A stretch of DNA of 64,000 nt, from positions 248,001 through 312,000 of the forward strand of contig JAVYIG010000410.1 of assembly GCA_035222895.1 (NCBI GenBank). The letters are read 5' to 3'. Made by a program: the position numbers and the translations under genes. The notes beneath the pieces are model-generated. The model was not told the DNA's origin. It made no database searches and was given only the letters and a program-made list of their open reading frames with translations. This document shows, one piece after another, positions 52,885-64,000 of this stretch. This DNA comes from Strongylocentrotus droebachiensis (taxonomy: Eukaryota; Echinodermata; Echinoidea; Camarodonta; Strongylocentrotidae). Within the stretch, counting starts at the first letter, position 1. Every line of letters begins with the position of its first letter.

Positions 52885-54993
52885 TAAATCATGTAAGGCA
52901 AGTGTATTTCAAACTTGGCAAAGAAAGCCAAGCCGTCTTGGCTCAATGCCCGATCAGACCTTTAAGTATAAGAGGTATTTCCCTTTAGATGACACAGCGT
53001 CTGTATTAACCGTTATTAACACACCTTATTCGTCATTAGATATAGGGCGGGGCCGAATTTGAGCAACCTTGGACATTAATGTTTATCCATAGTCATTGTC
53101 TATGTATTTATCATCTCCTCTCTTTATATCACAAGTTAATATAAATTCAATGTCATCTAATATGTTTACTAGATTGCTGGCTATACGTGATAATATATCC
53201 ACTCGTCGCTATAAAGCCAAATTCGTTTCGAATATGGTGATCTGCATGCAGTATCTATTCTGGTAGGCTTTTTTTTCTTCTTCTTTATGAGAGGTTAATG
53301 AGGTCCAAGCATTACACAAATTTAAATTAAAAGCCGCCCAAACGAATAAGCTCGATAAGCTTATATAAGACAATTGTTAGCCAAAATGACTGATATTCTC
53401 TTAGTCTGATTTAAGAAAAAAAATGAATAACTTTATATCTACGTCATACTGCTTTCATGACATTCGTGACATTTTTCATAAGTTAGCATGAATTACTTAT
53501 TAATAATTGGTAAGAAAATACTTTGTAATGGAATAGAGATTTGGAGATTTACTTTAGAATAACGATATTCAATTAACTGAAAAACAAACAATAAATGAGG
53601 TGACATTTAAAAGAGCTTTCGCTAAATCGGTGCACCTTGTATGAACACGCCCATGGCAGGTCTCAGCAGACGGTAAGAACCAAAAAGTGAGAAGGAAGTT
53701 TTCGCGCTCAAATGCAACGCAACGGTTAGTTCGTCCATAGGTCATTTCGCATGCATTCACGTCGTGTGCACATTCAGTCAAGCGGTGTGTGCCACTGTTT
53801 GCGGCGAATCTATTTTGAGCTCGGCGAGGAGGGGGGAAATGAAGATAGTTTATCAAGAGTTCAAAGTTGACAATAATTTGACGAGGATTCAGATATTATG
53901 ATGATGATATGATTAGGTGCAGAGCTGCTCTCGACTATAGCGAAAGAAGGAAAAAAAAGAGAGAGTAAGCGACGGAGCGAGGGTGGGACGTTATCCAATG
54001 ATTTCATACCGGATTAGGCACAAATACCCTGCTTCAACTTTTAAACCTTTTTTCATCGTCAAACTTTGATGCTGGGAGTATTATATGGATATTTTTAACC
54101 ATTGGTTGGTCTAGCTCCAGATTTATAAGCTAGAAAGGATCTTCATCTGCTCTTTGGTGAGTATGACATACTTGTGTATACAAATATTCTATACTACGCT
54201 CACTTTTGAATTTGAGATGTGTTTTTTCTCGTAATGAATAATTTTGCTGTAAATAATTACTTGTTTGCTTCACATTATATCATTATTACCCTGCATACAT
54301 GACCAATTATCAAGCATATATAAGCACATTGTGCAACATGGTAAATTGATAAGAGAGGTCGGTCCTACGTCGACTCGGTTTGTGAAAAGATGGCACAAAA
54401 GCGAAACAAAAACTTGAAGCAACCGTTAAAAGATGAAGATCTACGTAGATCCATATTATGTACATTGTTAACGTTTAAATTATATCCATTTATCTTTCCA
54501 TATATTGAACTTTATATTATATACCAATGACGAATGTAATAAGCATATATTGTAATGTAATATTAGATTATATCCGTATGTAAATTGTCAACGTTTACAT
54601 TATTTTAGCTAGCTTTCGATAATTGCAGATGAAATGCCTATAACGAAGAGGGAAGAATTTTGACTTTGAGGGTAATAATATCTAAAGAGAACGAAAGCTT
54701 CTCCATTCTCCGATTACCATTTACCATGCCCCATTTCATTACCATGAATTGCAAGTAGTTTTCAAAAATGGTTCATCACTGTCTTCTGTCTTCATTTGGC
54801 TGTTATGTTGATGGTCAGAAGGACTTTAAATTAAGCCATATGATCATCTTCACATCTTGAGTTATAATTACACCATGATCAAAATAATAAGTCATTGTGT
54901 ACGGTAGTCTTTTTTCTTTCTTTCCAATGGGGGAGGGGGGGTCTATGTCTTGTCATCGCTTCTATACGAATAAAACTCCTTATATGACGTCAC
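52883..54993. other. Stretch between candidate minus-strand exons
   Basis: Mostly AT-rich. 53620-54000 is locally richer in GC and CpG (for example gcgacggagcgagggtggga). At 54152 a sequence gctctttg|gtgagta looks like a splice donor. A plus-strand promoter with an untranslated first exon is possible, but no coding exon supports it. Confidence 0.3.
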
Positions 54994-55072
54994 ATGCAGT
55001 GACGCTGTCATCCATTGCCATCATATCCATCTTCGAATCTGTGATGTCCCCGATAGTCGTCTGATAATATTT
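54994..55072 (-). CDS. Candidate internal exon of the unidentified minus-strand gene
   Basis: 79 nt on the minus strand, after a strong pyrimidine-rich acceptor (ctttcctcttcttattcccaag). Phase 0 to 1: KYYQTTIGDITDSKMDMMAM, then DDSVTA. The donor is t|gtgacg. The leftover T plus CC of the exon at 52003 gives Ser, keeping the frame open to the stop at 51816. Confidence 0.45.
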
Positions 55073-58000
55073 CTTGGGAATAAGAAGAGGAAAGCAGAGA
55101 TGATGGTGAAAAAAGAAAGATGACCATGCAGAGAGACAGCTGCTATGGGTGCTATAGCTTACTAGAAGTGGGAGGGGCGCTTTCCGCTTTCTGACCTAGT
55201 AAGCAAAGGGGCGTTCGAAGCAGGTCAAAACATTGATATTACATCGTTCCCTTTAACAGTCATTATAGCATACTAAAGATTTGTTCTAATGATAATTTAG
55301 TACACAAGCGTGGGAGTGAAGGGAGGGGGGGGGGGGGGGGGGGGGCTGTAGATAAAAAATAAAATGTCAATAAAAACCACAGCAGCAGCAACAGAGAAGA
55401 GTTAATTTGGGGTTACCAATACACATAACATATTAAATCATTAATTTATATTTTGCGCATTTGTCTGGTTCCCCCCATGTGAATTATATTTCACCAAAAT
55501 AATTGAAACATGTTAGCTGAACAATATAGGCCTTTGCATAGAAATAAAAAATGACTTAAGATGAGGCTATACTTCGTGCCAACAATTGTGCATATTGCCC
55601 GTTTTTATTTAATTTGTAAAGTATTCTTTTTTATATGTCATTTTCGTATTCTTGTATTAAACTTATATATCACATTCAGTTGATAACCGATATACGGGCT
55701 GTCAGACTGTTTTTGCACAGGTCAATAAGTAATATAATCTCCTAATAACTCAACCAAATCTTGAAATCCAACCGGGTACAGATTTTACGAAACATTCCCT
55801 AAAAATAGCCCATTTAATATAAATTCAGTCTTAACATGACTCAGCCACTAATAGATATAGGAAAACAAGCCCAAGTTGGTTAATAGATACTTAATATTTG
55901 TAATAATATATCATCCCTTGGTAATTCGTTCTCTATATCGCTTGTATAGTATAACGCTATTCATCAAGCAAGTTTTCAGTCACTTTTGAAGTATTGGATA
56001 AAATTTATACATTTTGTTCCTATATAATAGATAACGAGACAAGCTTTGATAACATGAAATATATTTTTTTATCTTTAAGAGATTAATATTTGTAGCCATT
56101 GGGTGTCATTATATTTAATGTTTTGATTTGACAAACTTTTCATGTTATAGTGTATGTTTTGAGCAAGTGGTGTGTTTTGATGAACCTTAAGAATAAATTA
56201 CTTAAAATTGTAGAATAAGTAGGGTATAAAAGACAATTTAGGAAGTCTCTATAATAATTCATGGGCAGGTCAACCCACACCATATCATTCACTTTTCTTA
56301 TTTGTAGGCCTATTTTGCAATTACAATTTGTATGATTTCTATTATTCTCCTACTATCTTATTACCCTGATCAGAGGGGAAAAGGGGGGGGCAAGAGTATC
56401 ATAGAAAAGTCATATTTGAAATTTAGATTGTCTTCTTATTCATCAAATTTTAGCGAATCATACAAAATCAAAACAACATGTCTTTGGCTGGTCGAAATGC
56501 AATAAAATGTTATAAAAAATGCAAAATTTCAAGGAGCAGATAGACGAAAATTTGACTTAAAAACGTGAGATCTAAACGAGAAAACAGCCCTTGTAAAACC
56601 AAAGAGAATTAGGAGGCGTGTAATGAACACAAACTATCCAACTAGTATGGAGTGGGGGGGGGGGGGGGGCGGGGGCTGAGAAATTCCACCCACCATAATC
56701 TCACCTCACAACCAGTCCCTCAATAGGGGGGGGGGGGGACTTATGATCAAAACAATTCTTTTTTCAGTACTTCCTGCAGGAATATGACAGCTTTCATTTT
56801 TTCTTCATTTTTTTTTTTTTTTGGGGGGGGGGGGGCATGCCCCAAGACGGATAGTCGGGATTGACGTCGAATGCTGGAAAGCAAGATCAAGATTTCTATT
56901 CACATATAATCCCTTGTTTTGATTTATAGTCCCTCTTTAACTTTACAAGCATGATTGTTTGAATAAAGGATAAAGATCATTACAACAGCTGCAGGCTTTG
57001 TTTCTCAGCTATTGTTTTAAGAATTGCCTCGGCTCGCAAACCTAGGATTGAAATTAAATTAGTGCGAATGAGATTAATGATATTATTTTCATGTAATATG
57101 TTCCATTTTTCGTTTTATGTAGAACATTTATAAAGATCTTGGTTACTTATAAATCATTGTTTTGGGCAACTTTAGTTTTGCATGATTTTTTCGTCACCAT
57201 TATCGCGCAATGTGCCATGCGCCATTAACGCCCGTTACACATAAGGCGTTATTCCGATTCCAGTAAAAATTCGCTCTATATATGACATCACTCTCACATG
57301 GCGCAAAAGAAACTATTTCGGGTACTATTTGCTACACATTTTTTTGCTTTCTGTTTATATATCACATGATTTAAACAAAATGGAAAATATATGTCTCTCT
57401 TTCTTGTAATTTGTTTTGAGATCATAGCGTTCAGCTTTGGCTATTCTTCCTCTTCTCTGTAATGCTCGTTTGACGCAAGACATCGCCTGGTGACGTCATA
57501 AAACTGCGTCATTGCCTGCATGGGCATCCACATAAAGTGAATGCAAATCGATTTGCATTGATTGCTGTAATAATATCCATGGCACTTGTTCTCATTTCCT
57601 TCATATGCTTCTTATGCGTAGGCAAAAATAGTGGCGGATCCAGGGGGCCCGCCCCCTTTTTTTGGAGATGGGACCCCCCCCCCCTGACGCTCAAGGGGGG
57701 GGGGGGGGTGCGATTTTTCAAATTGTCGAGGGCCAAAAAAAAAATTAGTGCTCACTACCCCCCCCCCCCCCCCCCCCCCGCCCCCCCCCCCCCCCCCGCC
57801 CCACTGAGCGGATTGTTGGCCGGCACGATTTTCAAATTTCAGAACACTTAATTCGAAATTGATTTCAAATTTGGGCCCCCACCCCTAAGAAATCATGGAT
57901 CCGCGCCTGGGTAAAAATGCAATAGAAAAGACGCACTACTCGAGAGTAATTTTGTATTTAAGAGTGAGTATTAAAATAAAAAATGAGTTTATGCAAACAT

Positions 58001-58151
58001 TGTATTGAATTACAAGTGCATACACTGTTCGCTTTCATAGGCGTCACTAGAGTAGGTAATAAGGCAATCGAGATGATACCTCTTATGCAACGTGAATAAA
58101 ACAACAGTATCTGATAACTTTTTGAAAACTTCCTGAGAAAAAAAAAAATAC
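55073..58151. other. Intron-like stretch with G and C homopolymers
   Basis: G runs at about 55322-55346, 56647-56663 and 56728-56740, and a poly-T/poly-G block at 56808-56836. AT-rich otherwise. A transposon-like segment is listed at 57632-57910. No supported exon. Confidence 0.4.
57632..57910. mobile_element. GTGGCGGATCCAGG-type element with C/G homopolymer interior
   Basis: Left end gtggcggatccagggggccc, right end catggatccgcgcctggg: an approximate inverted pair around GCGGATCC(A). The interior is mostly long C and G runs. The frames across it (for example the hydrophobic run upstream of 57630) have no ATG in a sensible place. Confidence 0.5.
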
Positions 58152-58235
58152 GTAGAAGTTCCTTATCCTCGCTTTGATCTCTGCGTAGTCAAATGTCGTC
58201 ACCCTTACGTCACGGATTCTCGCAATGTTTGCAGT
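58152..58235 (-). CDS. Candidate internal exon of the unidentified minus-strand gene
   Basis: 84 nt on the minus strand, after a strong acceptor (cctgtttcttgtgtttctttaag). Phase 0 to 0, 28 codons: TANIARIRDVRVTTFDYAEI, then KARIRNFY. Donor tac|gtattt. Codon use looks coding and the segment would be an amphipathic basic/acidic helix. No family match from memory. Confidence 0.45.
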
Positions 58236-58761
58236 CTTAAAGAAACACAAGAAACAGGTTAATAACAAAGTTCGAGATAGCCTATTTTCATTTTGATAAA
58301 AATCAAATCTAGCAGGCTCACAGTCAAGAAAACGAACATTTAAATCTTTGATTATCCTACTTCTCTTACGCGACTAAAATTGGAAATTAGATTTTTGGGT
58401 GGAAGTAAAACATGAGATCATTCAAATAAAATGATGATTTTAGTTGGGAATATCGAAAGGTGAGACCTTGACCAAAATGTGATAATTTTGTATGTCGTGG
58501 TATATTCATTTTAGGTGTTCGACTTTATTGTTATCTTCATAACAAGTAGATGACATCTGAAAAACTGAATATTGAAATAGACCAAACTACTTTTAACCTC
58601 CTTTTTCGAATCATTTGAAAGAGTTGGAAAAACAACAACATGCTATCTGAGTTGAATCATTGAGCTTATAATCATAGCCACAAACTCTTGATTGGAACTT
58701 GTAAGAAAAGAAAGGAAGGGTTTGTTTGCACTTGTTCTCTTAAGTCTGACTTTTAGCCTAC

Positions 58762-58854
58762 TCTGGAAAAGGAAATCAAAAGGTTATACCGTGGCAGAAA
58801 TGTATCCTCCACCATAGCTCCCAAGATGACAGTTAACCAGACAATAAACACCAT
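58762..58854 (-). CDS. Candidate first coding exon (signal peptide) of the minus-strand gene
   Basis: Minus strand, ATG at 58854-58852 in a good context (G at -3, G at +4). MVFIVWLTVILGAMVEDTFL, then PRYNLLISFSR: a hydrophobic core suited to a signal peptide. Donor aga|gtaggc in phase 0 fits the exon at 58235. An alternative donor (cg|gtataac) is a similar match to consensus but would lead to an early stop in that exon. The start and donor are the least certain parts of this model. Confidence 0.35.
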
Positions 58855-59587
58855 GACGTCATCACCACTTAAAGGTTGTCCTCTTGTACATCCTTCTTTC
58901 TTTAAAGTTTTCGTTTCCAATTTCCTCTTTCTTATTTAAATTTATTGTTGTTTTAAGTTCTTGTTCTTAATCGAACGTCTGATTTTCTTCTTTTGCTTCC
59001 TACCCCTCTGTTTTTTAATTTATTAATTTTTTCTTTTCTTCGTCCTTTTTCCTTCTTTTTTCCCTTTCTTTTCACCTGATCTTCTACTTGCTTTAGTTTC
59101 AACTTGTAATGCATTTGTTCTGTCTTTTCTTTTAATCCGCTATTGTCCATACACCGGCTTTATTTGTGTCTTAATTTCGCTCATTATACATTACATTCAT
59201 TAGGCATTAGACTATGCCGTTATAATCATGAGTAATAACGGTGAGACGGCATTTGTCCTTAAAATAGTCCGTGAGTTATAGAGACGTGTATATACCTGTT
59301 GCTCAATGACATAGTTCGGGGGCATGTTTTTTATTATTGATTTCTCCTTGCTGCTTACATTAATTAATGCTGTTGTTGTTGGGGAGTTTTTCTTTTTGAA
59401 CGATGACTATATTATATACTTAAAATATGTATAATATAGAAGTTTGTAAACAGAGAGTGTTTCAAGTAGCTAGGTCAAATGCTGCTTTTACGTGCACCTT
59501 GTTAATTATTGGCACATGCACCTTATCCTTGAGACACACACCACACCTAAGTTCTGTAAGAATTTTCAAGATTGGAGGAGGCAGACA

Positions 59588-59913
59588 ACACCAAAAAAGA
59601 AGAAGAATTCCAGATTCTTTTGAACTCTTTTAAAACTTGGATCAGTTTAATCACAGAGCAAGTTCTCCTTACGATGATCATGGTGGTTTGAAATACATAT
59701 TTTTCCATGATAGAGAGAAGAATAAAGAAGACGAAGAAGAAAAAGAGAGAAGAAGAAGAAGAAGAAGACGAAGAAAAAAAAAGAGAGAAAAAGACGAAGA
59801 AAAAGAAGAAGAAGAATTAAACAAGGAAGGGGAGGGAGGAAAAGAAGAACAAGAACAAGAAGTAGTAGTAGTTGTACTACATGTATTAGTAGAAGTAATA
59901 TTTTTATTATTTT

Positions 59914-59951
<38 letters not shown>

Positions 59952-60479
59952 ATAATAGTAGTAAAAGAAGAAACCGTATGCAGACAATGTTTAGGGCGTA
60001 GAGGAAAGACTGCGTCATCGAACCGTCTTCTTCTTCTTCTTCTTCTCTCTTTTTCTTCTTCGTCTTCTTTATTCTTCTCTCTATCATGGAAAATATGTAT
60101 TTCAAACCACCATGATCATCGTAAGGAGAACTTGCTCTGTGATTAAACTGATCCAAGTTTTAAAAGAGAACACCAAAAAAGAAGAAGAATTCCAGATTCT
60201 TTTGAACTCTTTTAAAACTTGGATCAGTTTAATCACAGAGCAAGTTCTCCTTACGATGATCATGGTGGTTTGAAATACATATTTTCCATGATAGAGAGAA
60301 GAATAAAGAAGACGAAGAAGAAAAAGAGAGAAGAAGAAGAAGAAGAAGACGAAGAAAAAAAAAGAGAGAAAAAGACGAAGAATTAAACAAGGAAGGGGAG
60401 GGAGGAAAAGAAGAACAAGAACAAGAAGTAGTAGTAGTTGTACTACATGTATTAGTAGAAGTAATATTTTTATTATTTT

Positions 60480-60523
<44 letters not shown>

Positions 60524-60598
60524 ATGATAGTAGTAAAAGAAGAAACCGTATGCAGACAATGTTTAGGGCGTAGAGGAAAGACTGCGTCATCGAACCGG
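59588..60598. repeat. Direct/inverted/direct duplication of a GAA- and GTA-rich block
   Basis: A block at 59588-60025 recurs in direct orientation at 60170-60598 (period 582). Shared: acaccaaaaaagaagaagaa, ttaatcacagagcaagttct, gtatgcagacaatgtttagg. Between them, 60026-60168 is the reverse complement of the first block's left part (about 59624-59765). Copies are nearly identical, so the event is recent or an assembly artefact. The three long frames across it (128-169 codons) are low-complexity artefacts. Confidence 0.85.
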
Positions 60599-60639
60599 TA
60601 GTCGTCGATTACCACGCACAGCAGGTGGTCTGATTGTTC

Positions 60640-61165
60640 TTCAAGGCAGAGGTGGTGTCAAGGGAAGTCAAATCAAGGAAACAAGATAACACTGAAGATC
60701 TTAATAGTTCTCAATAGCTGGCTACAGCTCATGAGACCGACATCTCACAAGACCGACAGCCGACGAGACAGACAGCCAATGAGACCGACTGCCAACCAGA
60801 CCGACGATGTAGGTCTCGCGGGCCTTAGGGTTCTGTAGGCAGTGGTGGTGTCAAGGAAAGTCAAACCAAGAAAACAAGATAACACTGAACATCTTAATAG
60901 TTTTCAATAGCTGTGTACAGCTCACGAGACCGATATCTTTATACAAGACCGACACCCACGAGAGAGACAGCCTTCGAGACTGTCATCCCACAAGAAAGAC
61001 AGCCACCGAGACCGATATCCCACGAGACCGATATCCAATGAAACCGACACATCACAAGACCGACAGCACACGTGACATACAAATTATTAAAAAATACATA
61101 CTAAAATACAGAAAACGAGACTGTTTGAAAAGGTCCACGAGACCAATGGCAAACGAGACTGACAA
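60640..61165. repeat. 16-bp minisatellite (GAGACCGACAGCCAAY) within a 190-bp duplication
   Basis: Repeats of gagaccgacagccaa/gagaccgatatccca in clusters at 60733-60815, 60921-61075 and 61138-61165. The lead-in (ggtggtgtcaagg, aacaagataacactgaa, cttaatagtt) occurs at both about 60650 and 60845. The units drift in sequence. Confidence 0.8.
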
Positions 61166-64000
61166 AACAAAGAAATGTTTTAAGAAAAGATAGAAAATGT
61201 CTAAATCTAAGCTTTTGGTCGACTGAATCCTCCGAAAAATGGCCCGCAAGGCCGGTCTTGTGGGTTGTAGGTCTTAAGGGCTACCAGCCCCCAAATGCAT
61301 AAAATGAGTTGACCCTTAGCGTTGCTTATTTCAAGACATGTGTTTTTTCACAAGTGAAAACCAAGAACATACGTCATTGATGATTGCTGATGATATCATA
61401 CTCCAGATGAAACTACAGACATCAGACATGACATGCGTCGTGTAAATGTAATGTGACAATAAGGAAGCGTTACTCAAGAACAGGTCTTTCCTTCACTTGC
61501 AGACCAAAGGTTCTGTAATGGAGGGGGGGGGAGGTTGAAAAAGAAAAGGTTCTCACATTATTTATGGCATAGTCAAGCCTTAAAAAAATACACTGTCAAA
61601 CTATTAATAAAAACACAAAGACAAAAAAGTGACTATAATTATCGATCATTCTAGTAAATAAAAGTTCGTATACATTTGCAAGCGTTATAATGTTGTAGTT
61701 GTGGATTTGCAACTGTATGCTCCTGTAACATCAGTGAGCATTTAACTATGCAGTCTCCCTCTCCCCTCCCACCTCTCTGTACCTCATTCATTTTTAAAAT
61801 TTCATATTGAAAATATTAAGATATCATCACCTCCTAGATTTCAGAGAGAGGTGTTTGAGTGACAAATGATCCGGAAATCCAGAGTTATTCATTTATTTAT
61901 TCATTTATTCATTTATTAATGTATTGTCTTTATGTCGATGAAATTGTGACTAAAGAGTGCTATCCTTAGATTGGGGTACAGTAACCGTTGTGAGTGTAAA
62001 CTCACAACTCCTTGCAATAACAATTCTTTGAGCAACAGACGAGCTTTTCTAAAAATGACGTATAAGGGGAAAGTGAGGGGATTGAAGTTCATTCTCCGTA
62101 CAATCGCCCACATGATTACGTCCCTATGACATGTGCAATGATGCTGAATCGACAACATTGATTTTTAAATGACCTATTATTGATAAACTTTAGCCAGAAA
62201 TTTGTTTTATTCTCCGTCAAGTTTTGTAGTGAAATAAAATAGATATTTTGTACGAATAGAGGGCTTTCTTAATTCTGCAAACAAACTCTGTTGAATGAGG
62301 ATGACCTAAATATTAATATATTATGCTACCATGGGTCTTCATATTGATTACTGATTATAGTAATTTTCAAATAATTTATATCTGCATGCAGTTTAACCTC
62401 GAAATGTTGATTCAGTTTTCCAAGAAGAGTGAAACAGGTACATGAATATTTTGAGAAAAGTCTGAAATGGGAAAACAGCCAAATAGAATAAAAAAAAGTT
62501 GCTATTGTTATTTTATTTTAATTATTTTTTATTTTTTAGTGCAAACATACCCTGTTGAATCTATAACAAACACAATTCACTCCTACTTTACGTCAGTCTG
62601 CTACTATAGGAAGAATAATTGATTTTATTTTCGTTTTATTTCCCAAACATTTTTGTTTGTTTTCTTTTTCTTTTTCAGACTACTTTAATATAACATTTAC
62701 AGACACTTACTGTGATATGCGGTTTAATTCAATGAGAGTAGAGACAATTCTCTGTGGTACCGTTATTTTTTTAAATATATAAAACAATAGTCGACTGCTC
62801 TGATACGAAATGTACACTGGGAAAAGAAAATACGTTCAATACTAAACAAAAATAGCTAAGTATAGATTATTATGCATATATATGGGGCAGTCGTTCCCTT
62901 ATTCTACAAACTTCATGATACAAATTAAATTCCTTATATGTTTTTTTTCCTAAGTACCTGCCCGTGTCTATTGAGACTACAACATAAACACCTTGCCCCA
63001 ATAGTAATGTACCTGAAGTATGGTTGACAAACGCTTTTTATCATTTTAAGCTTTCCCTGTCTTAAGAAGAATCCGCCAGTCAATAAAGATTAGCGACTAC
63101 CCATGACTCAGTGCATTGCTTACATTAATCACTGAGACCTTATAGTTTATAAGAATCATGGCCGTAAAGGTTTGTTCCCCTCTCCTCTCTTTCTTGCTCT
63201 AACTCTCTAGGGTTATTTCCTCCCAGGTCTCTGTAGCTTCTAACCATGCCACGGTATAGTGCTTAACCCTGTCCAGTCCCCCCCCCCTCCATTCGGGGGC
63301 TACCCCGTGTTCATAAAGCTATATCCGCGCCATAATATGCCAATGACAATGACAATGACAATTTATTCTCATGTCACCCACATTGGGGTATTGGAGAAGT
63401 TTACAATAAGTTTGAATTTGTCAATTAAACACTGTGAAATATACAATACAAATAGAATTAATGTTAATCCATACAAAATAACACTATCAACAATAGTGAG
63501 AGAAATTATGATGATAATGATAATAACAATATTGATGATGATAATAATAATTATAATAAAAAACAAAACGATAATATTAATTAAAACGATAATTAATGAC
63601 GAAATTAATGGAAGCAATTGAAAAAGAAATTTACTGGCACCAGTAAATTGATATCTGAATTAATGAATTACTGAAAATATTCTTGATATCAATTTAATAA
63701 ATTGATATAAGACAAAAAAGAGAAACATAAAGTTAATATTGAACTCATAACATGTTTTTGCACATACTTAAATTAATGAAAACGAAGCATTATTTTTCGA
63801 CAGAATTTTACTAAGTTTAAACGTGTTTGTACATTATTGGAGTTAAAAAGCTGACCCATTTTCAGTGTATTTGGTCTTTCAATAAAATATGCAATTCAGG
63901 CGTACCTCACAAAAGCTCTTTTCTTCACGAGCTTCGACGCCTTTTTTCCTAAATGATATCACAATGTATACTTATTATAATTATTGTGTTTTTGCTGGGG
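61166..64000. other. AT-rich stretch without a recognised gene
   Basis: Contains a ttattcatt run (61885-61920), a tgacaatgacaa triplet followed by a possible reversed LINE tail (63340-63460), GAT/AAT simple repeats (63500-63600) and several AATAAA words. No exon with family support. Confidence 0.4.

Noticed and set aside
53569-53856. 95-codon minus-strand frame with several Cys
   Set aside because: No splice borders or family signature; lies in the CpG-richer patch, where stops are rarer by composition.
57537-57640. Hydrophobic frame NRFALIAVIISMALVLISFI... resembling a signal peptide
   Set aside because: Its first codon is GTG, the only ATG is internal, and it runs into a repetitive C/G-rich element with no donor.
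54985-58861. TGACGTCA palindromes at 54985, 57491 and 58854 as a regulatory array
   Set aside because: The same octamer also occurs within the transposon at 3080 and within the receptor's exon 3 (26944); spacing is irregular, so no regulatory claim is justified.
59637-60615. Open frames of 128-169 codons on both strands
   Set aside because: Low-complexity GAA/GTA repeat in a duplicated block, open on both strands because it lacks stops, not because it codes.

Overview
The window is animal nuclear DNA: AT-rich, intron-rich, with short GT-AG exons scattered among many small transposon relics and microsatellites. A sea urchin or other echinoderm is my best guess. It rests on gene content and on repeat style (tatatagcgc elements, a tRNA-Lys-derived SINE, CT/GA tracts, many short foldback elements), not on a species-specific match.

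Layout, all in window coordinates. (1) 1-1676 (+): the last intron and last coding exon of a sorting nexin of the SNX20/SNX21 type (PX domain followed by the C-terminal PXB helical-repeat region). (2) 1.7-15.3 kb: intergenic DNA and possible 3' UTR, holding nested transposons, a tandem duplication that carries SINE copies, and long CT and CTTTTT tracts. (3) 16062-48935 (+): a complete adhesion GPCR gene. I placed 26 coding exons. Every junction has a usable GT-AG pair and the phases agree throughout, giving 3591 nt, or 1196 codons plus stop. The protein has a signal peptide, a small Cys-containing module, Thr/Ser-rich mucin-like linkers, a glycine-rich repeat domain that looks like a beta-solenoid, a GAIN domain with a GPS cleavage site (HL868|T869), seven membrane helices, and a short tail ending in a PDZ-ligand-like TSVF. 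(4) 51.8-58.9 kb (-): a tentative gene of at least four small exons whose phases fit. It would encode a short protein of about 147 residues with a signal-peptide-like start; I do not recognise the family. (5) 59.6-64 kb: low-complexity DNA with a direct/inverted/direct duplication and a 16-bp minisatellite, and no gene that I can support.

The introns are unusually informative about transposons. Two copies of one small element carry 10-bp target duplications (Mutator-like), and one of them sits inside a TA-flanked CAGTCAAACC element. A 590-bp element built from GCGTAC-like words can be compared with its own empty site 2 kb away. A 424-bp element is nested inside another TA-flanked element that begins 7 nt after a splice donor. 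A 423-bp segment is bracketed by 42-bp direct repeats. Intron 21 of the receptor carries two decayed tandem copies of the 3' half of exon 21.

I saw no retrovirus-like element, Polinton or toxin gene, no intact transposase or reverse transcriptase, and no rRNA or functional tRNA gene. Only the tail of one LINE is readable.
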